Part shown: positions 1-7,900 of the stretch, piece after piece | Position numbering within the stretch: position 1 is the first letter of the stretch | Layout: each line of letters begins with the position of its first letter | Assembly: GCA_947493335.1 (NCBI GenBank) | Contig: CANLQO010000001.1 | Location: 992,001 to 1,056,000 of the forward strand | Direction: 5' to 3' | Length of the DNA: 64,000 nt | From: an uncultured Paracoccaceae bacterium | GTDB taxonomy: Bacteria; Pseudomonadota; Alphaproteobacteria; Rhodobacterales; Rhodobacteraceae | Program-made: the position numbers and the translations under genes | Notes under the pieces: model-generated | The model's input: only the letters and a program-made list of their open reading frames with translations | Told to the model about the DNA's origin: nothing | Database searches by the model: none

Positions 1-1526
1 ACAATTTCATCATAGGCAAAGCCGGGGCCAGCGCGCTCGCCGATATGTGTGTCCTCGGTTCCGTCACCGCCAAGGGTGATCTGGTAGTTCTCAACGCCGG
101 CGCGGTCGAGGCCGAGAATGCCGATGTGACCCACGTGGTGGTGTCCACAGGCGTTGATGCAACCCGATATCTTAATCTTGAGCGGGCCGACATCGTGTTC
201 GACCTTCAACTCGTCAAATCGCGTGGCGATCTGTTGCGCGACCGGAATCGAACGTGCGGTGGCTAGCGCGCAGTAATCCATGCCGGGGCAGGCGATGATG
301 TCCGAGACAAGCCCGATGTTTGCCGTGGCCAGATCAGCCGCGCGCAGCGCGGCGTAGATCGCGGGGAGGTCCGATTTGTGCACATGGGGCAGGATCACGT
401 TCTGCTCGTGGCTGATGCGCAGCTCATCATGGCCGTAGTCACGCGCGATCTGTGCCAGCGCGCGCATCTGGTCAGAGGTCGCATCGCCTGGGGTGTTGCC
501 GTGCTTTTTGATCGACACGGAAACGATGGCGTAGTCATCGTTTTTATGCGCGGTCAGGTTGGTATCGGTCCAGGACCGGAAGGCGGGGTTGGCCAAACGG
601 GCAGCTTCATAGCCTTCTGTGCCGGCGGTCTTGAACGCCGGTGGAGCGAAGGCATGTTCGATTTGTGCAAGGAGATCCTGATCAAACCCGGTGAAGCCTG
701 GTTTGATTTGTTCGAAACGTGACTCAACCATGTCGCGAATAGTCTCAAGTCCGTTTTCATGCACGGTGATCTTGATGCGTGCCTTGTACTTGTTGTCGCG
801 GCGGCCGAGCAGGTTGTAGACGCTGACGATGGCCTCGACGTAGGCAAGAAGATCCGCAACCGGAAGAAAATCGCGGATCACCTTGCCTACCATCGGGGTA
901 CGGCCAAGCCCGCCGCCCACGATAACTTCAAAGCCGTTTTCGCCGGCATCGTTGCGCACCATGCGAAGCCCAATGTCATGCGCGCGCGTCACAGCGCGAT
1001 CATTGGGAGAGCCGGTCACGGCGATCTTGAACTTGCGCGGCAGGAACTGGAATTCGGGATGATCTGTTGACCACTGACGCAGCAATTCCGCGATGGGGCG
1101 CGGGTCGGCGATCTCATCGGCGGCGGCCCCCGCAAAATGGTCCGCAGTCACGTTGCGGATTGTATTTCCAGAGGTTTGCAGCGCATGCATTTCAACTTCT
1201 GCCAGCGCATCAAGGATGTCAGGCACTTCAGTCAGTTTTGGCCAGTTGTACTGGATGTTTTGACGGGTGGTGAAATGACCATAGCCCTTGTCAAACTTGT
1301 CCGCGATAAAGGCGAGTTGATCCATCTGCGCGGCGTTCAGCGTGCCATAAGGGATCGCCACACGCAGCATGTAGGCGTGAAGTTGCAGATAAAGCCCATT
1401 CATCAGGCGAAGCGGTTTGAATTCGTCTTCCGTCAGGGATCCGTCAATGCGGCGTTGGACCTGAGCGCGGAACTGCTTGTTCCGTTCGGCCACAAATGCG
1501 GCATCAAAGTCGTTATAGCTGTACAT
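1..1526 (-). CDS. Nitrite/sulfite reductase, 3' end cut by the window edge
   Basis: Siroheme/[4Fe-4S] reductase of the assimilatory sulfite/nitrite reductase family, acting in the cytoplasm to reduce sulfite to sulfide (or nitrite to ammonia). About 508 residues are visible, so roughly the last 40-50 are outside the window. The N-terminal ferredoxin-like half contains GHFTTRQNIQYNW. The cluster/siroheme ligands appear as C-x5-C (CPGMDYC, near residue 410) and C-x3-C (CINAC, near residue 455). The start ATG at 1524-1526 has an AGAGG about 10 nt upstream and lies 3 nt after the DUF2849 stop. It is the third gene of the cysG-DUF2849-reductase operon, and because CysG makes its siroheme, sulfite reduction is the more likely role. 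Sulfite versus nitrite specificity cannot be settled from sequence alone. Confidence 0.93.
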   Translation of the reverse strand, partial: MYSYNDFDAAFVAERNKQFRAQVQRRIDGSLTEDEFKPLRLMNGLYLQLHAYMLRVAIPYGTLNAAQMDQLAFIADKFDKGYGHFTTRQNIQYNWPKLTEVPDILDALAEVEMHALQTSGNTIRNVTADHFAGAAADEIADPRPIAELLRQWSTDHPEFQFLPRKFKIAVTGSPNDRAVTRAHDIGLRMVRNDAGENGFEVIVGGGLGRTPMVGKVIRDFLPVADLLAYVEAIVSVYNLLGRRDNKYKARIKITVHENGLETIRDMVESRFEQIKPGFTGFDQDLLAQIEHAFAPPAFKTAGTEGYEAARLANPAFRSWTDTNLTAHKNDDYAIVSVSIKKHGNTPGDATSDQMRALAQIARDYGHDELRISHEQNVILPHVHKSDLPAIYAALRAADLATANIGLVSDIIACPGMDYCALATARSIPVAQQIATRFDELKVEHDVGPLKIKISGCINACGHHHVGHIGILGLDRAGVENYQITLGGDGTEDTHIGERAGPGFAYDEI

Positions 1527-1529
1527 GGA

Positions 1530-1829
1530 TCAGACCTCTGCCTGTTTGCCGTGGGGATAGTTCGAGGGGCCGCGCGTGCGAAAATCCTCTCGGAAATGAG
1601 TAGGTGCTGGACCATTTTCGGTGGGTTTGGCGTCTGCCAGATATGGGCCTGCGATCTCATCCTGACGCGCGGACGCTTCCAGCAGGCGCAGATCGGCGTG
1701 GGCCTCATCGGTCAATAATTCTGCCTTGGCCATATCGCGGGTCCATGTGTTGTCTTCCGTCAACCAGACGGCGTCGCCTTCAAGCAACGCATTGGCAGTG
1801 ACGACTTTGGGCGTAAAAGTGCGGGGCAT
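1530..1829 (-). CDS. DUF2849 domain protein
   Basis: A 99-residue soluble protein of the DUF2849 family, which in alphaproteobacteria is typically found between siroheme synthase and sulfite reductase genes. No catalytic motif is visible. It begins PRTFTPKVVTANALLEGDAV and has a polar C-terminus. Its ATG shares one base with the cysG stop codon (TGATG), and the reductase gene starts 3 nt after its own stop, so all three are almost certainly translated from one mRNA. Context suggests an accessory role in sulfite reduction or siroheme/Fe-S handling; this is inference only. Confidence 0.85.
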   Translation of the reverse strand: MPRTFTPKVVTANALLEGDAVWLTEDNTWTRDMAKAELLTDEAHADLRLLEASARQDEIAGPYLADAKPTENGPAPTHFREDFRTRGPSNYPHGKQAEV

Positions 1830-3217
1830 CAGATCGCCTCCTGTTGGGGAAGTTGCACAGCAAGGGCATCGCGCGGTGCGAGGCCAAGAAACGTGATGGC
1901 GGGACCCGTGAGGCGCGCGTTCGTCATGGTCGGCTCAAGCTCGCCCAAGGTCGTCGCGATGATCCGCTGATTGGTGCGGCTGACGTTTTCGATGATCGTC
2001 ACGGGCGTCGCAGGATTTCCGCCATGCATCAGCAAGCGGCCCTGAATGAAACGTGCAGCACGTTTGCCCATATAGATTGCGGCAACCTGACCGGTTCCTG
2101 CCAATGTCCGCCAATCGTGATCGGTAAAGCCTTTGGTGTCGTGACCGGTGATAAAGCGAACGGCAGAGTTGCGGCCGCGTTTGGTCAGGCTTTGGCCAAT
2201 ATTCGCAACCGCCGCCGATGCAGCCGTGATGCCGGGGACAATGGTGTAAGGGATGTTGGCAGCGGTGAGGGCGTCAATCTCTTCGTCCAGACGACCAAAG
2301 ACCGTAGGGTCACCGGCCTTGAGGCGCACAACCTGCGCGCCTTTGCGGGCATGATCAACGATCATCGCGTCGATATCGGCCTGTGGTGTTGATGCGCCAA
2401 AGCCGTCTTTGCCGGCGTCAATGATCGTCGCTTCGCGTCGCGCGAGTTCGAGGATTTCAGGCGTAACAAGTCGGTCATGGATCACCACATCAGCGGTATC
2501 CAGCGCCTTGCGCGCCTTGAGCGTCAGCAGGTCCGGGTCACCGGGACCTGCGCCCACAAGGTGGACGTGACCTGCGCGGTTGGTGGACATGATCGCATCG
2601 TCAAGAAGCTCTTCAAGCGCCGGGAGGACTTTGTCCTCGCCCTGAGTAAGCGCCTCCGCGCCGCGCGAAAAGTAGAACCGGGACCAGAAATCGCGGCGTT
2701 TGCGACCCATAGGCAAGACGTCAACCGCATGCCGGAAGGTCTTTCCGATGCGGGCAAGCGTCCCCAAAGAGGCGGGAAGTTGTTCTTCCAGATCGGCCTT
2801 GATTTTGCGGGCGAGGACCGGGGCCGCGCCTTCTGTTCCGATCGCCACAACAACAGGGTCACGGTCAACGATGGCAGGGGTGATAAACTGGCTGTCAGCG
2901 AGGTTGTCGACGATGTTGACCTTTGCACCATCAGCACGCGCCAAAGCTGCAACACGGGCGTCTTCGTCATCATCTTCATTGGCGGCGTAGAACAAAACGG
3001 CGCACATCGCGTCGCCTGCTTCCATCGCACGGTTGATCAGGGTCAATTTCCCCTCGGCCGCCCAGCCGTGAATTTCGGGTGCGGCTTCTGCAGCGATGAC
3101 AGTGATCTTGGCGCTGGTTTTGAGGATCAGGCGAAGCTTGGCCAATGCCGCATCGCCACCGCCCGAAAGGACAATGCGTCGACCTGCGACGGCCATAAAG
3201 ACGGGGAAGTGATCCAT
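1829..3217 (-). CDS. cysG: Siroheme synthase CysG
   Basis: A 462-residue multifunctional enzyme converting uroporphyrinogen III to siroheme: methylation to precorrin-2, then NAD-dependent oxidation and ferrochelation. The N-terminal precorrin-2 dehydrogenase/ferrochelatase domain (about residues 1-210) has a Rossmann start, LSGGGDAALAKLRL. The C-terminal SUMT methyltransferase (about 220-460) has the VGAGPGDPDLLTLKA and LKAGDPTVFGR motifs. An in-frame start 31 codons upstream exists, but the ATG at 3215-3217 begins the conserved DHFPVFMAVAGRR segment and has a GAGAGA upstream, so it is preferred. First gene of the operon with DUF2849 and the reductase. The leader contains a TATATT -10-like hexamer (3249-3254) abutting a palindrome, suggesting control by the divergent Lrp-type regulator. 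Confidence 0.95.
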   Translation of the reverse strand: MDHFPVFMAVAGRRIVLSGGGDAALAKLRLILKTSAKITVIAAEAAPEIHGWAAEGKLTLINRAMEAGDAMCAVLFYAANEDDDEDARVAALARADGAKVNIVDNLADSQFITPAIVDRDPVVVAIGTEGAAPVLARKIKADLEEQLPASLGTLARIGKTFRHAVDVLPMGRKRRDFWSRFYFSRGAEALTQGEDKVLPALEELLDDAIMSTNRAGHVHLVGAGPGDPDLLTLKARKALDTADVVIHDRLVTPEILELARREATIIDAGKDGFGASTPQADIDAMIVDHARKGAQVVRLKAGDPTVFGRLDEEIDALTAANIPYTIVPGITAASAAVANIGQSLTKRGRNSAVRFITGHDTKGFTDHDWRTLAGTGQVAAIYMGKRAARFIQGRLLMHGGNPATPVTIIENVSRTNQRIIATTLGELEPTMTNARLTGPAITFLGLAPRDALAVQLPQQEAI

Positions 3218-3253
3218 ATCTGTTCTCTCAACGCGTTTCGCTTCCCACAATAT

Positions 3254-3266
3254 AGAACATTGTTCT
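3254..3266. promoter_or_regulatory. Palindromic operator candidate between cysG and the Lrp-type gene
   Basis: AGAACATTGTTCT, six-base arms AGAACA/TGTTCT around one central base. On the leftward strand a TATATT hexamer (3249-3254) directly abuts it, so a bound protein would touch the cysG promoter. Another TTGTTC lies at 3302-3307. It is in the only control region shared by cysG and the divergent Lrp/AsnC gene. Binding by that regulator is inferred. Confidence 0.5.
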
Positions 3267-3358
3267 GGAAATTGCCCCCATGGCTGGCTAGATAAGGATG
3301 ATTGTTCCAATGCTGCGCTGCAAAAGGCCAGCTTTCCTGCAAAAGGGCCAAAAACAGA

Positions 3359-3820
3359 ATGTCAGTGCGGATTGATGATGTGGATCGGAAGATCCTCGCG
3401 GCGTTGCAAGCGGATGCAAGCCGGTCTCTGGATGAAATTGCGCGCGAAGTGGGGTCTTCCAAGACGCCGGTTTGGAATCGCATCCGCAAGTTGAAAGAGG
3501 CCGGCGTGATCGGTCAGCAAACGGTGATGCTGGACGCCGAAGCGCTGGGATTCGAGGCCTGCTTCTTTGTCCTGATCCGGACGTCAGAGCATGAGGCAGA
3601 ATGGCAGGAAAAGTTTCTGGGTGCTTTGCGGGCACGGCCTGAAGTGCAGGAAGCGCACAGATTGGCCGGGGACATCGACTATATCCTGAAGGTGCGCGTG
3701 CAGAACGCGCGCGCCTACGATGCCTTCTATCAGGCTCTGATTTCCGAAGTGCGCGTGTTCAATGTTACGGCGCTTTTGTCGATGGAAGAGATCAAATCAA
3801 CCGTGGCGCTGCCGCTTTAA
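3359..3820 (+). CDS. Lrp/AsnC family transcriptional regulator
   Basis: A 153-residue regulator of normal family length. The N-terminal winged helix-turn-helix (residues 5-60) contains DRKILAALQADASRSLDEIAREVG; the C-terminal RAM ligand-binding/oligomerisation domain spans about 68-145 and ends in LLSMEEIKSTVALPL. The ATG at 3359 is chosen because the family sequence begins there; a TTG 19 codons upstream adds only non-conserved residues. It is divergent from the cysG-DUF2849-reductase operon with the AGAACA-T-TGTTCT palindrome between them, so a natural hypothesis is that it controls assimilatory sulfur reduction and possibly itself. The ligand is unknown. Confidence 0.92.
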   Translation: MSVRIDDVDRKILAALQADASRSLDEIAREVGSSKTPVWNRIRKLKEAGVIGQQTVMLDAEALGFEACFFVLIRTSEHEAEWQEKFLGALRARPEVQEAHRLAGDIDYILKVRVQNARAYDAFYQALISEVRVFNVTALLSMEEIKSTVALPL

Positions 3821-3883
3821 TGCGAGGCGAAAGCAGGGTGCCGTGCAATGCGTGCGGCGGCAAGCCCTTCGCATTTTGTTGAG

Positions 3884-5047
3884 TCACCGGGTGACCATCA
3901 AGCTTTCAAGCCCATGGAAATGATAAACATCTGCATATGTCGGCTTGGCAGATAGCGTCAGGTTCGGGCAACGGCTGTGCAACACGTCCAAGGCAATCTG
4001 AAGCTCTAACCGGGCCAATGGTGCGCCGACGCAGAAGTGAATGCCACCACCGAAGGCCGTGTTCGCCGGGCCCTTTCGCGTCGGATCAAAACTGTTGGGG
4101 TCGGCATATGCGGCCGGATCACGGTTTGCAGCCCCAAGCAAACAAGCAATTTGGTCACCGCGTTTGAGCGGCGCACCAAAAAGATCCAGATCCTCATAAA
4201 CCCAGCGGGTAAACATGTGCAGCGGCGGGTCAAATCGCAAAATTTCCTCAACCGCGATGGGGTCAGAACTTCTATTGCCCTGTTCCAGTTGAGTTTTCAC
4301 ACCATTTCCAAGTGTGTGCACTGTTGCCTCATGTCCCGCATTCAGCAGCAAAATCGTGGTAGAGATCAGTTCGGCATCCGACAGCTTGTCAACCGCGTCC
4401 CGCGCGGCAATCAGTGTCGACAGCAGATCATCACCCGGCGCCTTGCGCTTTTTGGTGATCTGCTCGGTCATATAGGCGGTGAAATCCTGGGTTGCTGAGA
4501 CCGCCCTGGCTTCGATTTCCGGTGTGCGGCGGGCCTGATACATGGCGACCATCGCATTGGACCAGCTGAGGAGCTTGTCTGCATCCGTTTCAGGCACACC
4601 CAGAAGTCGTGCGATGATGATAACCGGAAGCGGCTGCGCATAGGCACCCAGCAGATCAAACGGCTCCGCCGGGAAGCGGTCGATCAAATCGTGGCAGAGA
4701 CGCGTAATATCGGGTGCAAGCCCAGTGATCCGGCGAGAGGTAAAGGCGCGTAGAACCAGCCCTCGCAGACGGGTGTGGGCGGGGGGTTCAATTTCCAGCA
4801 TGGAATGAGCTTCGAGTGCATAGAACGGGGCCAGATGCGGCGGGATTTCGATCGCGGCGTCAACCAGGGCTGCGCGACCCATGCGACGATCGCGCAAAGC
4901 GGCAGAAACCGCGCGATGCGAAACCGCGCAGGGCATCTTGTAGTCGGCCCAGTAAAACACGTCCCCGCTTGCGCGGGCCTCGTCGTAAAACGGATACGGG
5001 TTCTGGACAAAGTCCGCGTCGGTCGGGGATTGGGAAAGGGTCTGCAT
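3884..5047 (-). CDS. Cytochrome P450
   Basis: A 387-residue soluble bacterial P450. Class-defining motifs are visible: I-helix LLLNAGHEATVHTLGNG (AGxxT oxygen-activation motif), K-helix ExxR within EEILRFDPP, and the heme-thiolate loop FGGGIHFCVGAPLAR with the cysteine ligand. The length matches class I P450s that need a separate ferredoxin and reductase, and neither is encoded nearby. The ATG at 5045-5047 is chosen because MQTLSQSPTDADF leads straight into the conserved NPYPFYDEAR region; the longer frame adds 40 unrelated residues. No strong Shine-Dalgarno is seen. It is divergent from the B12-binding-like gene. The substrate cannot be inferred. Confidence 0.95.
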   Translation of the reverse strand: MQTLSQSPTDADFVQNPYPFYDEARASGDVFYWADYKMPCAVSHRAVSAALRDRRMGRAALVDAAIEIPPHLAPFYALEAHSMLEIEPPAHTRLRGLVLRAFTSRRITGLAPDITRLCHDLIDRFPAEPFDLLGAYAQPLPVIIIARLLGVPETDADKLLSWSNAMVAMYQARRTPEIEARAVSATQDFTAYMTEQITKKRKAPGDDLLSTLIAARDAVDKLSDAELISTTILLLNAGHEATVHTLGNGVKTQLEQGNRSSDPIAVEEILRFDPPLHMFTRWVYEDLDLFGAPLKRGDQIACLLGAANRDPAAYADPNSFDPTRKGPANTAFGGGIHFCVGAPLARLELQIALDVLHSRCPNLTLSAKPTYADVYHFHGLESLMVTR

Positions 5048-5057
5048 CACACCGAAG

Positions 5058-5081
5058 TGCCAAAGCTTATTTGGTTTGGCA
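5058..5081. promoter_or_regulatory. Inverted repeat upstream of the P450 gene
   Basis: Perfect 7-base arms TGCCAAA (5058-5064) and TTTGGCA (5075-5081) around 10 bases, beginning 11 nt upstream of the P450 start. It could be an operator for the divergent P450/B12-like pair or an RNA hairpin next to the P450 start codon. Only the symmetry and position are observed. Confidence 0.35.
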
Positions 5082-5247
5082 AGCGGCTGCTTGCCTACAA
5101 CCGATGCGCGACCTTCTGCCGCAATGGAAAAGCAAAGTGTCGTGTTAACGTATTCCGGCGCATGCATTCTAAAGTCGCGCGATGCGCACAGTGAATGGTT
5201 TTATGCCACACTGCTGGCCCAACGACGGCCAAGGGGGAGAGACAAAG

Positions 5248-6081
5248 ATGGCGCGAAAGCCCATCGACAGCGATCAGCTAGACCGCTCGGCTTACGAAGC
5301 AGCCGACGCGCATTTCAGGCGCGTTCACAAAGCATTGCCGGAAGAGGCCGTCGCGACTTTGGCGCGCGAAGTGGTCCGGCGCCTTGCATTCCGCATGCCG
5401 CGATCCACGCCGCCGGATCATAGTCCCACGCAGGAAGAGATCGACATGCTCTGCGCTGACTTATTGTCGCGCGATGAGACAGCCGGTGATCGGTTCATTC
5501 TGAATGCCAGGCGTGACGGGGCCTCGCCCGAGGTCATCTACCTTGGCTATGTGGCCGGTGCCGCCCGCCGTCTGGGTGAGATGTGGGAAGAGGATCGGGT
5601 GTCATTTCTTGAGGTGACGCTTGCCACCGGACGGCTCTATCGGATCATTCGCGGGCTACGGCACGTGATCGACACAGGCTGGGCCGCGCTGAAAGGCAAG
5701 CCCACGCTTTTCGCACTGGCGCCGGACGAAACCCACACGCTCGGGATCGAGATCGCGACGGACCTTTTCCGGCGCGAAGGATGGGACGTGGAAATGTCAG
5801 TGGGCGAGGACCACGAAACAATCGTGTCCCGCTCTGAGGTCAATCGCTTTCAGGCCATCGTTCTTGTCGCCAATAGCGAAGGCATGGTGACACAGCTGGT
5901 GCGCCTTGTCCTTGCGCTGCGTATCACCCAACCGATGGCCAAAATTGTCGTTGCCGGCAACATCGTTTCGCAGGTGCCGGGTGTTGATGCCCTCACCGGT
6001 GCCGATGCCGCGATTACACAGATCGAAACTGCAATCGAGTCGCTGCGGGCGGTTATGGCAGAGGACACACCAAAGACCTGA
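5248..6081 (+). CDS. B12-binding-like (AerR/SCHIC-type) regulatory protein
   Basis: A 277-residue soluble protein. Residues about 75-150 form the helical cap of B12-binding proteins (GYVAGAARRLGEMWEEDRVSF), and residues about 155-275 form the Rossmann-like B12-binding fold. The usual Asp-x-His-x-x-Gly is altered: here the sequence is DETHTLG, so the His-x-x-Gly is kept but the aspartate is one place further away. That variant resembles the AerR/PpaA and SCHIC domains of phototrophic Rhodobacteraceae, which act as regulators, rather than corrinoid enzymes. The ATG at 5248 has a GGGGGAGA ribosome site. It is divergent from a P450 and precedes dctB by 40 nt. Whether it binds cobalamin, heme or nothing is unknown. 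Confidence 0.8.
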   Translation: MARKPIDSDQLDRSAYEAADAHFRRVHKALPEEAVATLAREVVRRLAFRMPRSTPPDHSPTQEEIDMLCADLLSRDETAGDRFILNARRDGASPEVIYLGYVAGAARRLGEMWEEDRVSFLEVTLATGRLYRIIRGLRHVIDTGWAALKGKPTLFALAPDETHTLGIEIATDLFRREGWDVEMSVGEDHETIVSRSEVNRFQAIVLVANSEGMVTQLVRLVLALRITQPMAKIVVAGNIVSQVPGVDALTGADAAITQIETAIESLRAVMAEDTPKT

Positions 6082-6121
6082 GCATCTGGTCTTTGCAACG
6101 GGCATTGCCTAAAGATCGGAC

Positions 6122-7900
6122 ATGTTGACCCGTTTTCCCCGACGTTTGGTGATGGTGCTGATCTATTTGATCGGTGTGGTTGGACTGTCCGGATTTGTGT
6201 GGTGGACCGCCGAGGGCCGCGCGCTTGAGCAGCTCAAGCAGGCCGGGCAGGCGGACCTGACGCTTGCGGGCGACAGCCTTAAGAACGAGCTTGATACATT
6301 TCGTAGCCTTGCGGTGGTGGTGGCAGCCAGCCCGGATGTCGAGCGTGTCCTGACCGACGGCACTGAAGTCGGTCAGGTCGATTTTCTGTTGGAACTGGCT
6401 GGCAAGGCCGGGGCGCTTGATATCCTTGTCGTCGGTCGGACAGGCCGCGAACTTGCCACGGCCTCTGTCGGTGCAAACGAGACTCATGCCGACCGGCCCT
6501 ATTTCACGCGGGCCACGCATGGCGCTCTTGGGGTCTATCATCTGTTGAGCGAACGCTATGATCGCCGGGTCTATCTGTTTGCGGCGCCGGTTTTTGCCGA
6601 AAACGGCCCGGTATTGGGGGCGGTCATCGTCGCGGCTGATGTCGAGGCGGTTGAGGCCAACTGGCGCGGCAGCCGCCCGACGGTGTTTTTTACGGACGAG
6701 TTGGGCGTGGTGTTTGTCAGCAGCCGGACCGAATTGCTTTTACGCTCGCGCACCGGGGATGTCCGTGGCGCGGCCCAAAGCGCTGAATATCCTTCAGGCG
6801 TGGTCAGCGCATTGCCGGAAATCGAAACGCGCATGGTACGCGGGGGGCACGAGATATGGCAAATGAACGGGGGACGATATTTGCCGGATCGTGGTCTGCA
6901 TCTGACGCGCGAGATGCCTGTGATCGGTCTGACGGGCGAGGGGCTGTTTGACCTTGCCCCGGTGCGGCAACTTGCGCTTTTGCAGGCTGCGGTAGCTGGT
7001 GCCCTTGCGTTGGCATTTGGTGCTTTCGTTTTTTGGGCGACTGAACGCCGACGCACACTGGCCGAAGCCAACACAAGGCTCGAGGCGCGAGTCGCGGCGC
7101 GGACCGCAGAGCTGCAGGATGCCAATGCAAACTTGCGGCGCGAAGTAAGCGAGCGGCGGGACGCGCAGGCCCGTTTGCAGCAGGCTCAGGCGGATCTGGT
7201 TGAGGCGGGCAAGCTTTCTGCTTTGGGCCAAATGTCTGCTGGGATCAGCCACGAATTGAACCAGCCGCTAATGGCGATCAGGTCTTTTGCCGAAAACGCC
7301 GAAACCTTTCTGGACAAAGGCAGGCCAGAGGTGGCGGCAAAGAACCTCAGCCGCATCAATGATTTGGCGCGGCGCATGGGACGGATCATCAAGAATCTGC
7401 GGGCCTTCGCGCGACAGGAAAGCGAAGGCGTGCGTGATGTCGATATGGTGGGCGTGGTCGATGGTGTGCTGGAAATGGTTGGGCCGCGTTTGCAAAGCGA
7501 AGAGATTGCTTTGCATTGGCAGCGGCCTTTAGAGGCCATGATTGTCAAAGGCGGTGATGTGCGCCTGCAACAAGTTGTTGCCAATCTGGTCGTCAACGGC
7601 ATCGACGCCATGGATGGGACCGATGACCGCGCGCTTTATCTGTCGCTTGCGCAAAATGAAGGACGCGTGATGCTGACGGTGCGGGATACTGGCCCCGGTC
7701 TGAAAGACCCCGAAAAGGTTTTTGAGCCATTCTATTCGACCAAACAGATGCCCAGCAAAGAAGGTCTGGGGCTGGGGTTATCGATTTCTTATGGGTTGGT
7801 GCAAAGCTTTGGTGGTGAAATTCGCGGCCGCAACCATCCTGATGGCGGGGCTGTGTTCACCGTCTCGCTTGGCGCGTCACCTGCGCAGGTGGCGGCATGA
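6122..7900 (+). CDS. dctB: C4-dicarboxylate sensor histidine kinase DctB
   Basis: A 592-residue membrane kinase sensing external C4-dicarboxylates. The order is a transmembrane helix (about 9-28), a periplasmic PAS-like/dCache sensor (about 30-285, including DRPYFTRATHGALG), a second helix (about 287-307), a coiled-coil linker, the HisKA domain with phospho-acceptor His377 in ISHELNQPL, and the ATPase domain with NLVVNGIDAM, DTGPGL and GLGLGLSI boxes. This layout and the tightly linked dctD, whose ATG overlaps its last codons (7897-7900), identify it as DctB. It should phosphorylate Asp53 of DctD to control the dctPQM genes just downstream. Confidence 0.93.
   Translation: MLTRFPRRLVMVLIYLIGVVGLSGFVWWTAEGRALEQLKQAGQADLTLAGDSLKNELDTFRSLAVVVAASPDVERVLTDGTEVGQVDFLLELAGKAGALDILVVGRTGRELATASVGANETHADRPYFTRATHGALGVYHLLSERYDRRVYLFAAPVFAENGPVLGAVIVAADVEAVEANWRGSRPTVFFTDELGVVFVSSRTELLLRSRTGDVRGAAQSAEYPSGVVSALPEIETRMVRGGHEIWQMNGGRYLPDRGLHLTREMPVIGLTGEGLFDLAPVRQLALLQAAVAGALALAFGAFVFWATERRRTLAEANTRLEARVAARTAELQDANANLRREVSERRDAQARLQQAQADLVEAGKLSALGQMSAGISHELNQPLMAIRSFAENAETFLDKGRPEVAAKNLSRINDLARRMGRIIKNLRAFARQESEGVRDVDMVGVVDGVLEMVGPRLQSEEIALHWQRPLEAMIVKGGDVRLQQVVANLVVNGIDAMDGTDDRALYLSLAQNEGRVMLTVRDTGPGLKDPEKVFEPFYSTKQMPSKEGLGLGLSISYGLVQSFGGEIRGRNHPDGGAVFTVSLGASPAQVAA

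Noticed and set aside
3847-3875. AATGCG/CGCATT hairpin as a terminator between the Lrp-type gene and the P450 gene
   Set aside because: Six-base stem with a 17-base loop and a weak T-run; too weak to call.
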